From Rhabdophis nuchalis (lineage: Eukaryota > Chordata > Lepidosauria > Squamata > Natricidae), in contig CM077651.1 of the NCBI GenBank assembly GCA_039707465.1, positions 25,223,019-25,287,018 on the forward strand: a stretch of 64,000 bases of DNA, written 5' to 3'. The stretch's first letter is position 1. Each line of letters starts with the position of its first letter. A program made the translations under genes and the position numbers. Shown here one piece after another: positions 22,200 to 34,169 of the stretch. A model generated the notes under the pieces. It saw only the letters and a program-made list of their open reading frames with translations, was not told the origin of the DNA and ran no database searches.

Positions 22200-25100
22200 C
22201 AGACCATCAACACGATTTTAAGATCATTCTTTCACTCCTTCGCGACTCCGGTATATCTTTGGCAGACAAGCAGCAAACTGAAGCGGCTTTTCACCTTGTC
22301 CGATCGTGTGCGGGTGCTGCTTTTTCACTCGGGTACCTTGCGCTTGACGAGCATCCTGAGCGCAACAAACTAGAGGCCACCTGTTGCGCAGGATCGAGTC
22401 CGCCAAGGGCGCACCGGGCGGCGACTGGGAGGAGTCGCTGCTCTACTGCGCAGATTGGAGTCCCGGAGGCTGTCCTGGAAAGGCCGTGGCGGGGGGGGGG
22501 GGGAAGTAGGCTCTCTCAATGCCCACCCACACATCCCCCATCGTCGCGTTTCCACCAGATTTGCGCATCATTTGCGGGGTTTCTGTCTGTATCGAAGGTA
22601 GTAATCAAACGGAGGGTGGGGGCGCTCTGGGTCGGGCGCTCGCAGAGGTCTTTCGAAGGTGTGTCCCTTCTTAGGAACTGTCCGAAAATAGGACTTGGCG
22701 CAATCTTGGATGGGCGGAGAGAAAAAACCCCAAATCCAAGGAAGCAAAAGGTATCTGACGGGAAGTTAGGCTGAATAAGCTTCTCATGCTGTTGAGATTC
22801 AAGAGAGAGGTCCAGATTTTGGCGTTTGTTTTGGAAAACGAACAATTATCCGATCTTCCCAAAGTCGGTTGGTCCGGAGGTTTGGCTTTGGGGGCCTCGG
22901 GGGCGTTTCGTTTTCTAACCGCGATTAGCCTGGAATCATGGCTTTTGCAAACTTCCATCCTAGGTGCAGCTCTCCCTCCTGAAAGAACCTGCCTGGTCAG
23001 TATTTCCCAGAAAGGGTGTTGGGATATTTTAACAGTGCCCCTTAGCCCTCAAGTCTTTCCTTGGGGGAGTTATTTTATCTTGCAACGCATCTAGCAAATT
23101 TTATTCACAAACCAGCGTGGTTTCCCACTCTTCACCCTTAGAAACCCAAAGCGGGAGGGAACTGGTTGGCATGTTGACAAGGGAGCAATCAGAAGTCCCG
23201 GGATCAATGGGAAGTCGGGGGACTAAGGAGAAATAAGGCAAACACGAGGATTGATCTCCTCGGGAATCTACTTCTTCTCGAAAAAGGCTTCTTCTTCTTC
23301 TTCTTTTAGCTGGGCGAGTTTGGCTTCAAAGGAGTCTAAAGGAGGGGTCTCTCCAAGTTTGACAACTTTAAGCCTTTACTGGATTGGAGAATTCTGGGAG
23401 TTGAAGTTTTCCTGGCTGAAAGTTGCCAAGGTTGGAGAGCCCTGGTCCATTTTATTCTACCGCCTTTCTTTTTCGCTCTTCCCATAGCACGAAAGCCGTT
23501 CACACGCGAGAGAGAGGGAGACAGAGACAGACGCACTCACACATACACACAGAGACAGAAAGACAGACAGAGAGACGCACACACAGAGAGAGAGAGAGGG
23601 GGGAGGACGAGGGTCTTAGGTATCCATCGCCATCACGTGTGAACAGCCCCTTAATATTCAGGCCATGTAGAGTCGCTCACTTTGTTTTCGAAGAAGCAAC
23701 AAAACAAACCCCCTTTTCCCAACCCGAGCCCGACAAGTTCGCCCTTTGCAATTCTTTTGCCAAAGGCGTCCGGGCACAAAACCCAGCCATCCCAGGGCCC
23801 GGCGGAGCAAAGCAGCGAGAGATCCCGGGCGTTTCCTGATCCAATCAGGCTTTCCTTGAGCCGCCCCCCCCCCCACCCTCTCCAGGTCGTTCCTCAATGG
23901 GACACCACTTGAACTTCAGACGCGCCCGGGCTCCGGTGAAGCCTCGGTGGCTTTCATTGAACCCAGCGCTTTCTCTTCTCCTTCCCCACCGCAAACCATT
24001 CAAACCCATCCCATAATAGACCTCGCCCGCTCCTTCTGGTTCTCCTGGCAGCTGGCGCGCCTCGCCTGTTGTGTTTGCGCAACGGACTGTTCATGAGCGG
24101 GCGAGGGAGGAGGGGGGGGGGAACTCCGCGAGGCCCTAAATAGACCTGGCGGGACAATGGGGGCACCTTGGCAATGAAGCCAACCAGCCCCACGGAGGGA
24201 TTCGCGGCCCGCGGACGCACAGGGCACCAAAGGAAGGCTGAGCTCGGACGGCCCCAAGTGGGGAAGCGCTTCACTTGCGCGGATCTCTCCCTGGGCGGCT
24301 GCACCTTGCGCGGAAAGCTGCCGCGTTTGACCTGGCCCGGGGCTTCCGACTTGGGGGGGGGAGGAGGAAGCGGAATCGGAGCAGCCAAGGCAGGGCAGGG
24401 CAAAGCGGGGAGGATCCACGCCGGTGCCCTCTGGATAGGATGGGGCGGTGGAAAGAATCTTCCTAGCAACCAGGGAAGCGAGTTTGCGTGGGCGTCGCTT
24501 CCAGACGCCGGTGAACACCCTCCCCCCTCAAAAAAGGGGGAGGGGGCTTAGGACATCTCTGCCCGATCTTCCCCGGGAATGGGTCCAACCGAATCCGCGA
24601 GGCTGACCGGAATGAGATCCTAAACAGGCCAAGGGGATAAATAAACCACGTTGAGAATTGCACGTGCTTCCTATGAAACCCTGATCTGGCCATTTATCTC
24701 CTGAAACTTCTACCCCGCCAGCCACTTTCTGGGAGCCCCGTTTAAGGCATTCCCAAGGCAGAAAAATCGCCCCCCCCCCTTCTCCCAATTAAGGGTAAGC
24801 AGCCTGGAGATGGCTCTGCTTGAGTTTCCTTGCAAGAGAACAAAAATCTTCCAAGTTGGGCAGCGTTTCAAAAGCAAGAGCCCGGGAGTTGGGGATCGCT
24901 GGGATCGACCTGGTAGCGCCCAGAGAGAGTCGCTTCGGGCGATGGGGCAAATGAAAACGGGGGAAGGGCGGGCAGTTTCCCCAAGGGATGCTGAAAAGCG
25001 AGTCTTCGGTAGGAAAAAAAAAGGGGGGGAAAGACCACCAAAGGCGAAAATCGCCCCTTTGTTTTTCCTTGTAATGGAATCCGCCTTCTGGAAAATGTGA

Positions 25101-26050
25101 GGGTGTTTTTTTTTTTTGCAATCGAAAGGAAAGGAGCAGGAGAAGAAAGGGAAACGGGAAGCCGCCACTTCCTTTTTGATTCCTGGACGAAAACTGGACC
25201 CTTTCCCTTCCCCCACCCACCATCCAACACCCACCTCCCCAATTATCCACCCCTTTAAAGAAAGCATCCCGAGGCGTCGCATTTTCCGGACTTGGAGACG
25301 TCTTCGTTGGCACTGATGAAATCAACGAGAAAAACCACAATTATTTGCAACCATTTCAATCCCCCAAAGTCAGGGGTGGGGATCGGGCGCAGAGGGGCGT
25401 CTCCGAGGGAAGCCGGCGAGAGCGCTGGGTTTGCGCCGAATGCCTTCCTAAAGCACCGCGCGATCCTAGCCGCCTTGGGTCCGCCAATCCTAATTCCTAT
25501 CGTTTGGAGGGTCGCTGCTGGGATCGGTGCAGGAGAAAGCTGGGCGAGGCCGAGGGAAGACAAGTATTGTTATTTTTTCTCTTCCTAGCTCTCTTCAAGT
25601 TTCCACACACACTCTCTCTCTTGGCTAAAGCCAGGCCGATTTGACAAACAAACAGCCTCTCGATCTGCCAAGGTAGAGGCTGGGGAGGGGGGGGGGCAAG
25701 GGGATAACATTGAGTGCTCCTGCCTTCCAAGAAATCTCCGCCAAGGAAAATAATGGCACGAGTCCGGCTTGGAGGACCGCGAGCTCTCCCAAGCTCCCCC
25801 GTTAGAAATGGTTCGGTTTCCAATTTCCACTTATTGTGATTACTCCAACGGGGGATCCACGTGGCAGAGGCGTCTCGTCGCTCCTAAAAGGTGAACAATG
25901 AAAGGGATCCTCTTCCCGCCTGCCCAGGAATCCCAGGCGAGAGAGCCAGCCGTAGAGAACCACTTCCCACTTTCCTTTGATGCCAGAGTCCCACAACACG
26001 CTCCTTAAAGTAAAACTCACCTATCCGAAAAAGCGTCCAACACCAAAACT
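22200..26050. promoter_or_regulatory. CpG-rich block without recognised gene
   Basis: Base composition changes sharply at about 22,200 from AT-rich to GC-rich with many CpG pairs (for example 22,380-22,500, 23,880-24,480 and 25,380-25,520). None of the long open frames shows a recognisable domain, and frames on both strands are long together, as expected from composition. It could hold CpG-island promoters of a non-coding transcript, or distal regulatory DNA of ZIC2. Confidence 0.45.
23501..23602. repeat. Compound (CA)/(GA) microsatellite
   Basis: Interspersed GAGA, CACA and CAGA units over about 100 bp. Confidence 0.85.
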
Positions 26051-26185
26051 TTGGCGTGAGATTAGAATCTCTATTGAATCTCTTGTCTTAAAATGAGGAT
26101 GATTCTCCGAATTCTCTGATGGTGCCTGAAAGTCTATCTTGTTGTAGTAAATTCTTTATTTGTTAAAGAATTACTCTCAGATAAG

Positions 26186-26515
26186 TTTGAGTTTGAGTTT
26201 TATTTGATTTGTATACCGCCCTTCTCCCTTTCGGGACTCAGGGCGGTGTACAGCCACAGTAAAATCGGTGATACAAAATCTAAAAGAATATATTAAAAGA
26301 TATTAAATAAATTTGGCCTTACATATTTAAAATCCCATGCTAAAATTACTTTAAAATCCCTTTAAAACTATGAGAGGCCGGCAGCACAGAATAAATGCGT
26401 CTTCAGGGCCCGACCGAAGAGATGTAGGTCCGAGATCGTCCCTAGTCCAGGGGGTAGGTCATTCCAGAGGGCGGGAGCTGCCACAGAGAAGGCTCTCCCC
26501 CTTATCCTGCAGATA
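26186..26515 (-). mobile_element. CR1-type LINE 3' end
   Basis: TTTTATTTGATTTGTATACC, GGGACTCAGGGCGG and GGTAGGTCATTCCAGAGGGC match the 3' part of the longer CR1 copy at 10,050-10,380 in the same orientation. Confidence 0.8.
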
Positions 26516-27190
26516 AGCTTCTGCAGCTAATGAATCCAATTGAATGGGATCTTTCTGAATGATGCCCTTGTGTATCCAAAGGATAGCAAATCTTTTCGGA
26601 GCTTCCCCAGAAATTATGTCATTTCCTTCCCATTTCAGATCTGTAAATTCTGCTTCCTCACCTTCGATTGCACCCCCCCACCCACCCACTGAATTTAGGA
26701 GAACTGCCTGTGACACCAGGTGAGACATTCCTGTGAGCAAACTACCTGCAGGAATTGAATTGGAGGCAAAATGAGCAATATTTGGCTCTTGAAAAATGCA
26801 GCACTTGACCTACTTGTTGATACTGACCTACCAAAAAAGGCCAACACTGCATTCTTTCTTAAGGAAATGGGATTACTTTTCAAGTGGCACCAAAGCTTTG
26901 GGACATAAGCACATGGGTTTCCTAGTTCTAGAAGGCTGGTTGGAAATGCTGGTGACATTGAAGTAGGAAAGTCTTGAAGTAGATTTCTTTCATTTGTTTG
27001 GATTCTGTTTACCACTCACCACCTCCTCTAATGTAGGCACTTGCCAGTTCTCCTTCAGATAACAGTAAGCTTGTCCTCATTACAGCTTCCTGGACATGAT
27101 GATGAGTTGAGACTAGAAGACTTTAAGTCCAAGTGACAATGCTGGAGAACATGGGCTTGTCATCAGGGACTTAACTTTCATAAAGGCAGG
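26516..27190. other. No gene identified
   Basis: AT-rich DNA without recognisable features. Confidence 0.4.
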
Positions 27191-27198
27191 AATGAAAT

Positions 27199-27491
27199 CA
27201 GAGGTGCTAATCAGCAGGTTCTGACCAGTTCTGGAGAACCAGTAATCGAAATTTTGAGTAGTTCGGAAAAATGGTAAATACCACCTCTGACTTGCTCTGC
27301 CCCCATCTGTTCTCTGCCTCCCAAGTCCCAGCTGATCTGGAGGAAATGGGGATTTTGCAGTAATCTTTCCCTGGAGTGGGGAGGGAATGGAGATTTTACA
27401 GTATCCTTCCCCTGTCAAGTCAACCAAGCCACACCCACCAAGCCATGCCCACAGAATTGCTAGTAAAAAAATTTTTTGAATCCCACCACTG
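27199..27491. mobile_element. hAT-type MITE, copy 2
   Basis: A 293-bp element with CAG...CTG ends (CAGAGGTGCTAATCAGC and GAATCCCACCACTG) and a perfect 8-bp target duplication AATGAAAT at 27191-27198 and 27492-27499. Its body is homologous to 2962-3233. Confidence 0.9.
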
Positions 27492-28019
27492 AATGAAATC
27501 CCAGGTCTATCCCTGTTCCATCATCAGTTCAGAATGGCACTGAAGTGGGAACCTTATTGTTAGAAGCAGAAGAGCAGCTCCAGTCAACTCTTCTATAATA
27601 AGCCATCTTCCTCCCCTTGTATTTGCAGTTATCCTACTCAGAGTTTGGGACTGAGTGGCAATCATCATCATGACCTAACACCACCTCCATCAACACCCCC
27701 ATCACACAGAAAAAGAACATTGAGAAATAAAATTAGAATAAATCAGATATGTCAGTGGCAAAAAGGCCATAAATGTGGCTTCAGGAAGCATAGTACACAT
27801 GTTGTACTATTTGGCCTTAATACTGCCTTTGGTATATTGTTGGGTAGCTTCCCATACTGTACCTACACTTATTTACTTATATGACTTTTGCAACTTTTTT
27901 CAAAGCAACTATTCCCAATTTGACAGATTAGTTGGCCTATATTTCCCATCACCCACAATAAAGTGATTCATGGGAGTTGAAGCCCAACAGGAGTGAACTT
28001 GGGGAAGGCTGACACAATG

Positions 28020-28405
28020 CAGGTAGTCCTCAACTTATGACCCCAACGGAGCCCAAAATTTATATTGCTAAATGAGAAATTTGTTAAGTGAGTTTTACCC
28101 TATTTTACTGCCTACTTGCCGCATTTCTTAAGTGAATCACTGCAGATGTTAACTTATGAACATGGTTGTTAAGTGAATCTTATTTTTGCATTGATTTTGC
28201 TTGTTAGAAGGTTGCAAAAGCAGATCATATGACTCTGGGAAACTGCAACCGCCAAAAATGTGAGTCACTTGCCAAATGTCTGAATTTTGATCATGTGACC
28301 ACGGGGATGCTGCAATGGTCATCAGTGTAAAATATGGTAAGTCACTTTTTTCAGTGCCCTAACTTTGAACACTTACTAAATGAATAGTAAGTTGAGAACT
28401 ACCTG
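28020..28405 (+). mobile_element. Tc1/mariner-like element, copy 3
   Basis: The ends CAGGTAGTCCTCAACTTATG and GTTGAGAACTACCTG are inverted repeats, followed by TA on the right. The interior (TTGTTAAGTGAGTTTTACCC, TGATCATGTGACCACGGGGA) matches the other three copies. No transposase. Confidence 0.75.
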
Positions 28406-29027
28406 TAATAACTCAAAAGTTCACAGTAGCTGAAACAAGTTTGTGAAAAAAGGTAGAGTTATGTTTGTTCAAAATGCTAACAATAGTGGTTAACCTTTAG
28501 CTGGCTCATACTTCTGTGTGAACCCAGTTCCTTAGGATAGTTCAGGAACTGAACTAGTATAAGATCCTAGAAAATGGGTTAAGACTGTTACATGAAGCAT
28601 GTTGTGTGAATACAGGTGCAATGCTGCTACTTTTAAAGTGAGCGCTCCATTATTTAGCCCATTTTGTAACATTTGTTTCGAACATAGGGTGACTGTTTCC
28701 TCTGTTCATGAAGATAACAGACCAGGAAGAAAGATGCCTGAGATATAAGCCCAATATCTTCCTCTTTCCCCGGAATTGTTGCCCAGAACTTGATATTTAT
28801 GGGGGGGAAATACAAAAAGTATCTGTATTAGATTCAAGGAGATAAAAACTGGATATTTTCCATCTAAGTCTGCAATCCCTCAACTGTTATAATCCATGAG
28901 AGCTGAACCCTATTTTCATTTCGTTCCTGGATGCTTAGAAGTGATTCACACTTAACATAATGCACTCACAGCTTCTTTCCTTCTTCTTCCTGGGAACTCC
29001 ATGTCCATTCTTTCCTTAAACTCACTC

Positions 29028-29030
<3 letters not shown>

Positions 29031-29104
<74 letters not shown>

Positions 29105-29232
29105 TTCTCTCTCTCTCTCTTCCCCTTCCCTCCCTTTCTCTGTCTCTGACTCTCTCTCTCTCTCTTTGTGTGTGTGTATCTCTCTCTGTCTCTCTCTCTC
29201 CCTTTGTCCCTCCCCTCTCTCACACACACATC
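29031..29232. repeat. Compound microsatellite (GT)n(CTGT)n(CT)n
   Basis: About 20 GT units, then 7 CTGT units, then about 130 bp of CT-rich sequence. Confidence 0.95.
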
Positions 29233-29875
29233 AAGTTAGACTGAAAAGAGGTCACATTGGTGGGTCGACTGCTTTCAGGGGAATCTCATCTGCAGTCCAT
29301 CCTTCGGAAGCAGATTGCCTTCACCTCTCTGAAGAACCAAAAGCCAGAAGAGAGGCTGGCCCTCTAAAGAAGGCCAGGCCAGGGCGAGGCTAAGGACCCC
29401 GTCCCCAGTGCTGGATTTCCGGGAAGTTTTCAGGTGCCCAAGATTCCAGGCAAAGCTGGCCGGGTCCCGTTCTCCGGGTAGGGCTGATGGGAATCTCGAT
29501 CTACCTCTCCAGGTCTCCAGCCTGCCCAGCAATATACATTTCTGGGAACATAATATCCTGGAATGGCGCTTTTGAGCAGAGTTTTGCCCAGGTTGCAACC
29601 CTGTCCTGCTTGCTGAATTTTGAAGTCTCTTTCTGATGGAGATCACCTGCTTCCCCGGCAAAAGCGAAGGAGTGAAAGGATGTTTCCGTTTCCGATCTCA
29701 GAAGGAGGGCAGGTCGAAGAGAGAAGGCGACTTTTTCAGGGGGGAAGGCTGAGAAAGCCAGGGAGAGCTGGATCTGCCTACAGATTCAAAACAAACCCAG
29801 GAGTTTCTGAACTGCCTCAGACACGGGGGTGGGGTATGGGACACAACTTTCATCGCATTCAGCTAGCCTTCCCAG

Positions 29876-30112
29876 GGAGGAGGGGGAGGAGGAAGAGGAG
29901 GAGGAAGAAGAAGAAGAAAAAGAAGAGGAGGAGGAAGAAGAAGAGAGGGAGGAGGAAGAGGAAGAGGAGGAGGAGGAGGAGGAGGAGGAGGAGGAGGAGG
30001 AGAAGAAGAAGAAGAAAGAAGAAGAAGAAGAGGAGGAGGAGGAGGAGGAGGAGGAGGAGGAGGAGGAGGAGGAGGAGGAAGAAAAACAAGAGGAGGGGGA
30101 GGAGGAGGAGAA
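29876..30112. repeat. Long GAA/GGA purine tract
   Basis: About 235 bp of almost pure purine on the plus strand, made of GAA, GAG and GGA triplets. It creates open frames of poly-Glu, poly-Ser, poly-Pro and similar in several frames; these are not genes. Confidence 0.95.
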
Positions 30113-30858
30113 ATGGACAAATGGTCCACCGTGTTCCATAGTTTAACACAGTTAGAAAAACTAGGAACTTGGCCCTTTATTCCAACTTAAAAACAATTCT
30201 CAGCATCGATGGGAGCAGTCTCTGTCCAGCAAAATCCCAACCTAATAAACATTCACCCGAGTGCCAAGCTTTTCCCTTCTCCTCCTTTCTCCGGCGAGAG
30301 CCCCTGCACGGGCAAAATGCGGCTGGAGGCTTTGGTGTGTCTTTGCCCCTGGCCGCACCACAAAAGTCTCCGCAGTGAAGTCTTGATAAGGCAGAAACGC
30401 TCCTTCTTCTCTTAATTGCGCGTATCCAGCTCGGCCCCTTCATTGCTCTGTCCTGCGCTGCTCAAGGTCGCATTAAAGCAGCCCCCCTTTTTAATTTCGA
30501 AACACTTAACTGTCTTCTGACCTGCCCTCGAGTCACCTTTCACCGCTACACTTTCCTCCTGGCCTTCAGCTGTCGTCCCCCCCACCCCCTTTCCCCTTCA
30601 GGGAGCGAGCTGCGTTGGGCTGGCCCGATTTCCGCTCAGCTTCGAGATCTGGGCCCCGCTTGCCTACTAAGGCTCGAACTGGGGGCGCCTGTGATCCGAG
30701 GCTTAACTGGGGAGAAATGCGCTGCGGGCTCAGCCTGAACTGGGGCTGACCGCTTCCTATCTAGTCGCTACGGAAGACTGGAACTCGGAGATGGCTATGG
30801 AAGGAGCCGGTAAGCTCCAGTCTAGGCACTTGAGCCATGGAGTCCGTTTCTTACAATA

Positions 30859-31236
30859 CAAGTAGTCCTCCACTTAACGATCACAATTGTGCCCCAAATC
30901 TGTGGTTAAGTGAGACATTTGTTAAGTGAGCGCTGTCTTATTTCAAGACCTTCTCGCCACAGGTTGTTAAGTGAATTGCCTCAGTTGATGAGTCAGTAGG
31001 ATGGTTGTTAAGTGAATCTGGCTTCCCCATTGATGTTGATTGATTGATTTTGCAAAAGGGGATCACATGACTTTGGGCACAGCCATGGTCGGAAGTACGA
31101 ATCAGCTGCCAAACATCTAAATTAGAATCCCATGATCATGGGGATGCTACAAAGATCCTGTGAAAAATGGTCGTAAGTCGCCTTTTTCAGCGAGGTTTTG
31201 AACCGTCACTAAACCAGCTGCGGTAAATTCTACCCG
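30859..31236 (+). mobile_element. Tc1/mariner-like element, copy 4
   Basis: Flanked by TA at 30857-30858 and 31237-31238. The left end is CAAGTAGTCCTCCACTTAAC, the right end is degenerate. Internal TTGTTAAGTGAATCTGGCTT and GATCATGGGGATGCTAC match copies 1 and 3. Confidence 0.7.
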
Positions 31237-31239
31237 TAC

Positions 31240-33290
31240 CTCCACAATACATTGGCATCCGAATTCAGAGCCCGCATCAAATCTGAACCTTTGGGTCTTG
31301 GGGCCTCGCAGCCTTTGCCCTGAGATTCCCCCTTCCCCCTTCCAGGATATGTCCCACGGATAGGGGGCTAGTGCTGGTGAGTGAAAAGCCACCCCCCCCC
31401 TCCACCGAGCCAACCGATGGTAAAAATAGCAGAACAAGCCGCTCGATGTGTGTGCCAAGCTGGAACAAGTAAGGGAAGAAAACCCTCTTTCTGCTGGCGT
31501 GCCTGCTTTCCTACGGCCTCTCCTTCCGCCGCTCTTAAAAAAAAATTGCCCTCAACCTAAATTCAGTCTGGTTTATTCATCCCCGCCGCCGCCCCCTTTG
31601 GACGCCACCCGGCAAGGGCTTCGCTGGCTTTTTACAACCTTTCGCCTCCCGAAGGCGGCTGTTTTTCTGCCTCGTGGGAATCCAGGACTTAAACGCTTTT
31701 GTTTTGGGGGCAGCGATCAATTAAAAAAAAACTCTTGAGCTGGGAGTTGCGTTGCTGCTTTTGCTGTTGTTGCTGTCGCTGTCGCTGTGGTTGTTTCTCA
31801 GAAACAATCTTGCCACTTATAGGAACGCCTGTCAACCAAAGGTGCGTTGAGTCAAAAAAAGAAAAAGAAAAACCCTTCCTCCGTCCCCAATTTCGACCAC
31901 CGATGCCGCCTCTGGGATCGAACGCCTCTGGGTCCCCCTTTTCTTTGGGAGGGGGGAAGGAATTGTGGAGCAGCATCCGTGGGCCATGCTGGGGTCCCTC
32001 CGCTGTGGCTGGTGGCCCAGAACCCTGGAAGTGAAGGCGAGAAACAGCTTAGCTCTGCCCTGACTAAAGAGTTGTGTGCAAGTGACGCCGCCAAACGCCT
32101 CGAGCATCCAGATCGAGCCCGGCTGCTGGGATGCGGAGCTTCTAAGGAAGGGAAGATTCCTTGGCGTGTTGCAGGGCAAGGAGACTCGGGGCTGCGGACC
32201 TAACCAGCCCTAATTTGCAACGTGTAGCCCGGCTACTCGGAGAAGGCTCCGTAGGCTCAGACTCTGCTTAGGTAGGACTCCCTTAACCCTCATTTCCTCG
32301 GGCGAGAGTTGATCGGCTGCGGCCGGCCTCTCCCCCCTGGAAAGAGGCTGCGAGGGGATCTGGTTTCAAACCGAAAGGGAGATCTCTAGGGCTCCCAATG
32401 AGCGCCCTTCGCAGGACCCCGTCGGGCAGGGGCAGGCTAAAGGAAGCTGCTCGGTCGCCTGCGGTCCCCAAAGGGAGGGAAGAGGCAGCCGCTCTCCGGC
32501 TCGTCTTTCAGGCAGCAGCTCCCGGAGGGGCGAAAGAAGCTGCTGGAGGGTGACCCGTTGCCCCAGAGCCTTCGCTCCGTTCAGGGCGCGCCTTCTTCGG
32601 CCTTGGCGATCCTTTGGAGGTGGGTTTGGGGTCGATTTCGAAATTGACTTCCCCGTTGAGCTCACCGTCTTCGCTTGCCCGGCGTTTGGTCGCTTCCCTC
32701 CCCGAAGGAAGGGAAAAGACCCAAGCAAACAGCTCAAAGGGGTGGCTCGACTTTCTTTTGTCTAACCAAACCAGTCGGTCGGTCGGTCGGTCGGTGGGAA
32801 GGATCTGACTTCGGAAACTTCCCTCCGTGGGACCTTCCGCAACTGAGGCGCAGGAGCTAGGAAGGCGATCTACTAACTACAGAAGACAGATTCCTCTCTA
32901 AGGAGAAGGCAGGAGGTTCAGATGCATACATACGTTCTGTGCGTTCAGACACGTGCACGCACACCCCGCATTCTTTTCCAGAACGCCCCTTAGCAATGAA
33001 GCTTAAATCCAAAATATTTCGGAGGCTGTGGCGAAGCAGCCTTCTCGATCAGTCTATGGACCCTCAGTGGTCATTTAATGAGTTACAGCATCTTACAGTG
33101 CGGCTTTCGCACCGGCCATAAAGCTGGGAACAGAGTCGCTCTGGTTATATAATTGGTCCAACGTGATACAATTCATCGATAGGACTTAACGTCTAAGGAG
33201 TAAGGGCTTCGTTGATGTGCTTGCAGTATGGGTTGACGAGGACAACGTGTACATCGCTCCAGAGACCGCACAGGGATGTTAAAGACCGAC
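31240..33290. other. GC-rich DNA without recognised gene
   Basis: CpG-rich sequence with composition-driven open frames on both strands. A (GGTC)n run lies at 32,771-32,794. An unusually repeat-free stretch at about 32,990-33,120 may be conserved non-coding DNA. Confidence 0.4.
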
Positions 33291-33297
33291 ACCGTGC

Positions 33298-33343
33298 AAG
33301 ACCTTCTCCTTCTCCTTCTCCTTCTCCTCCTCCTCCTCCTTCA
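33298..33343. repeat. (CTTCTC)n/(CTC)n microsatellite
   Basis: Pyrimidine repeat of about 45 bp. Confidence 0.85.
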
Positions 33344-33672
33344 ATATGTTTTTATTGTACACACACGTACGTACGTATGTATATATTTCAGTGTAATTGT
33401 CCTGGCATTCCACTTGCCATGAAACAAGGGTAAAAACAAACAACATATATACTATTTTAAACAGTGTTAGTGTTGTACAGTTATTTTTGACCGTCATATT
33501 CTAGAATGGCAACTTATCCATATCATTCTAATACCTACATTCTAATACATACATAGTATCTCTTTCCATGCCCACCTAGCCTGATTCGAACTTCCACCTT
33601 GTGTTTCTAACTGTTGACAGAATCTATTCCATTTGTAGCATAGCATTCTGTTCAAGAACCGAAGTAGGGTAA

Positions 33673-34161
33673 CTTTTACAGAGAAGGCTTGGCCCGTTCC
33701 TTGGATGGCCTTGGTCTACTCGCGCTTTCGGACTGAGCCATCGCTTCGGCTTCCCTGGACATGTCTAGACTAGCGACTTCTAGTGTCAAGGCCAGCCAAC
33801 CATTGCTGCGATCATAAGGAAGAGGGGCTTCTCGTGGCACAGCCATGGCGCTAGAAATCCCTCGCGTGGAAACCAGCTGCTGGAAGACCAAGAGCCTCGT
33901 GCCATCTTGGCTGCGGCCATCAAGAGCGTTCTCTCCATAGCTGTGTCACAGCAGCGCTTGAACGGTTCCGTAATAAATCACTGGTGGACGGAGCTGATGA
34001 AAGAGTTGCGCGCCAGCCATTTCTAGCGTTGGCGGCGTGGATGGCCGTGAGGATCTCAAGCCAGTCCGCTCTGATGATTTATCCTCACTTGATAATGTTG
34101 CTTGTGCAGGAGCCAAGTTGGAATGCCCGCCTGTCTTCCAGGGTAACCCACTGACTTCCAA
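33673..34161 (-). pseudogene. Unrecognised degenerate open frame
   Basis: Two minus-strand stretches, 34161-33946 and 33891-33676, lie in the same frame and are joined without frameshift across one TGA at 33948-33946. Together they span about 160 codons of ordinary composition (for example LEMAGAQLFHQLRPPVIYYG and RGISSAMAVPREAPLPYDRS). I do not recognise the family. It could be a decayed retroelement or retrocopy, or chance. Confidence 0.25.
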
Positions 34162-34169
34162 GTTACGGG

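Noticed and set aside
22172..25823. Several frames of 100-200 codons on both strands
   Set aside because: Stop codons are rare in GC-rich DNA; the frames overlap on opposite strands and none shows a recognisable domain.
29620..30149. Long open frames of poly-Arg/Lys, poly-Glu, poly-Ser and poly-Leu
   Set aside because: They are all translations of one purine microsatellite in different frames.
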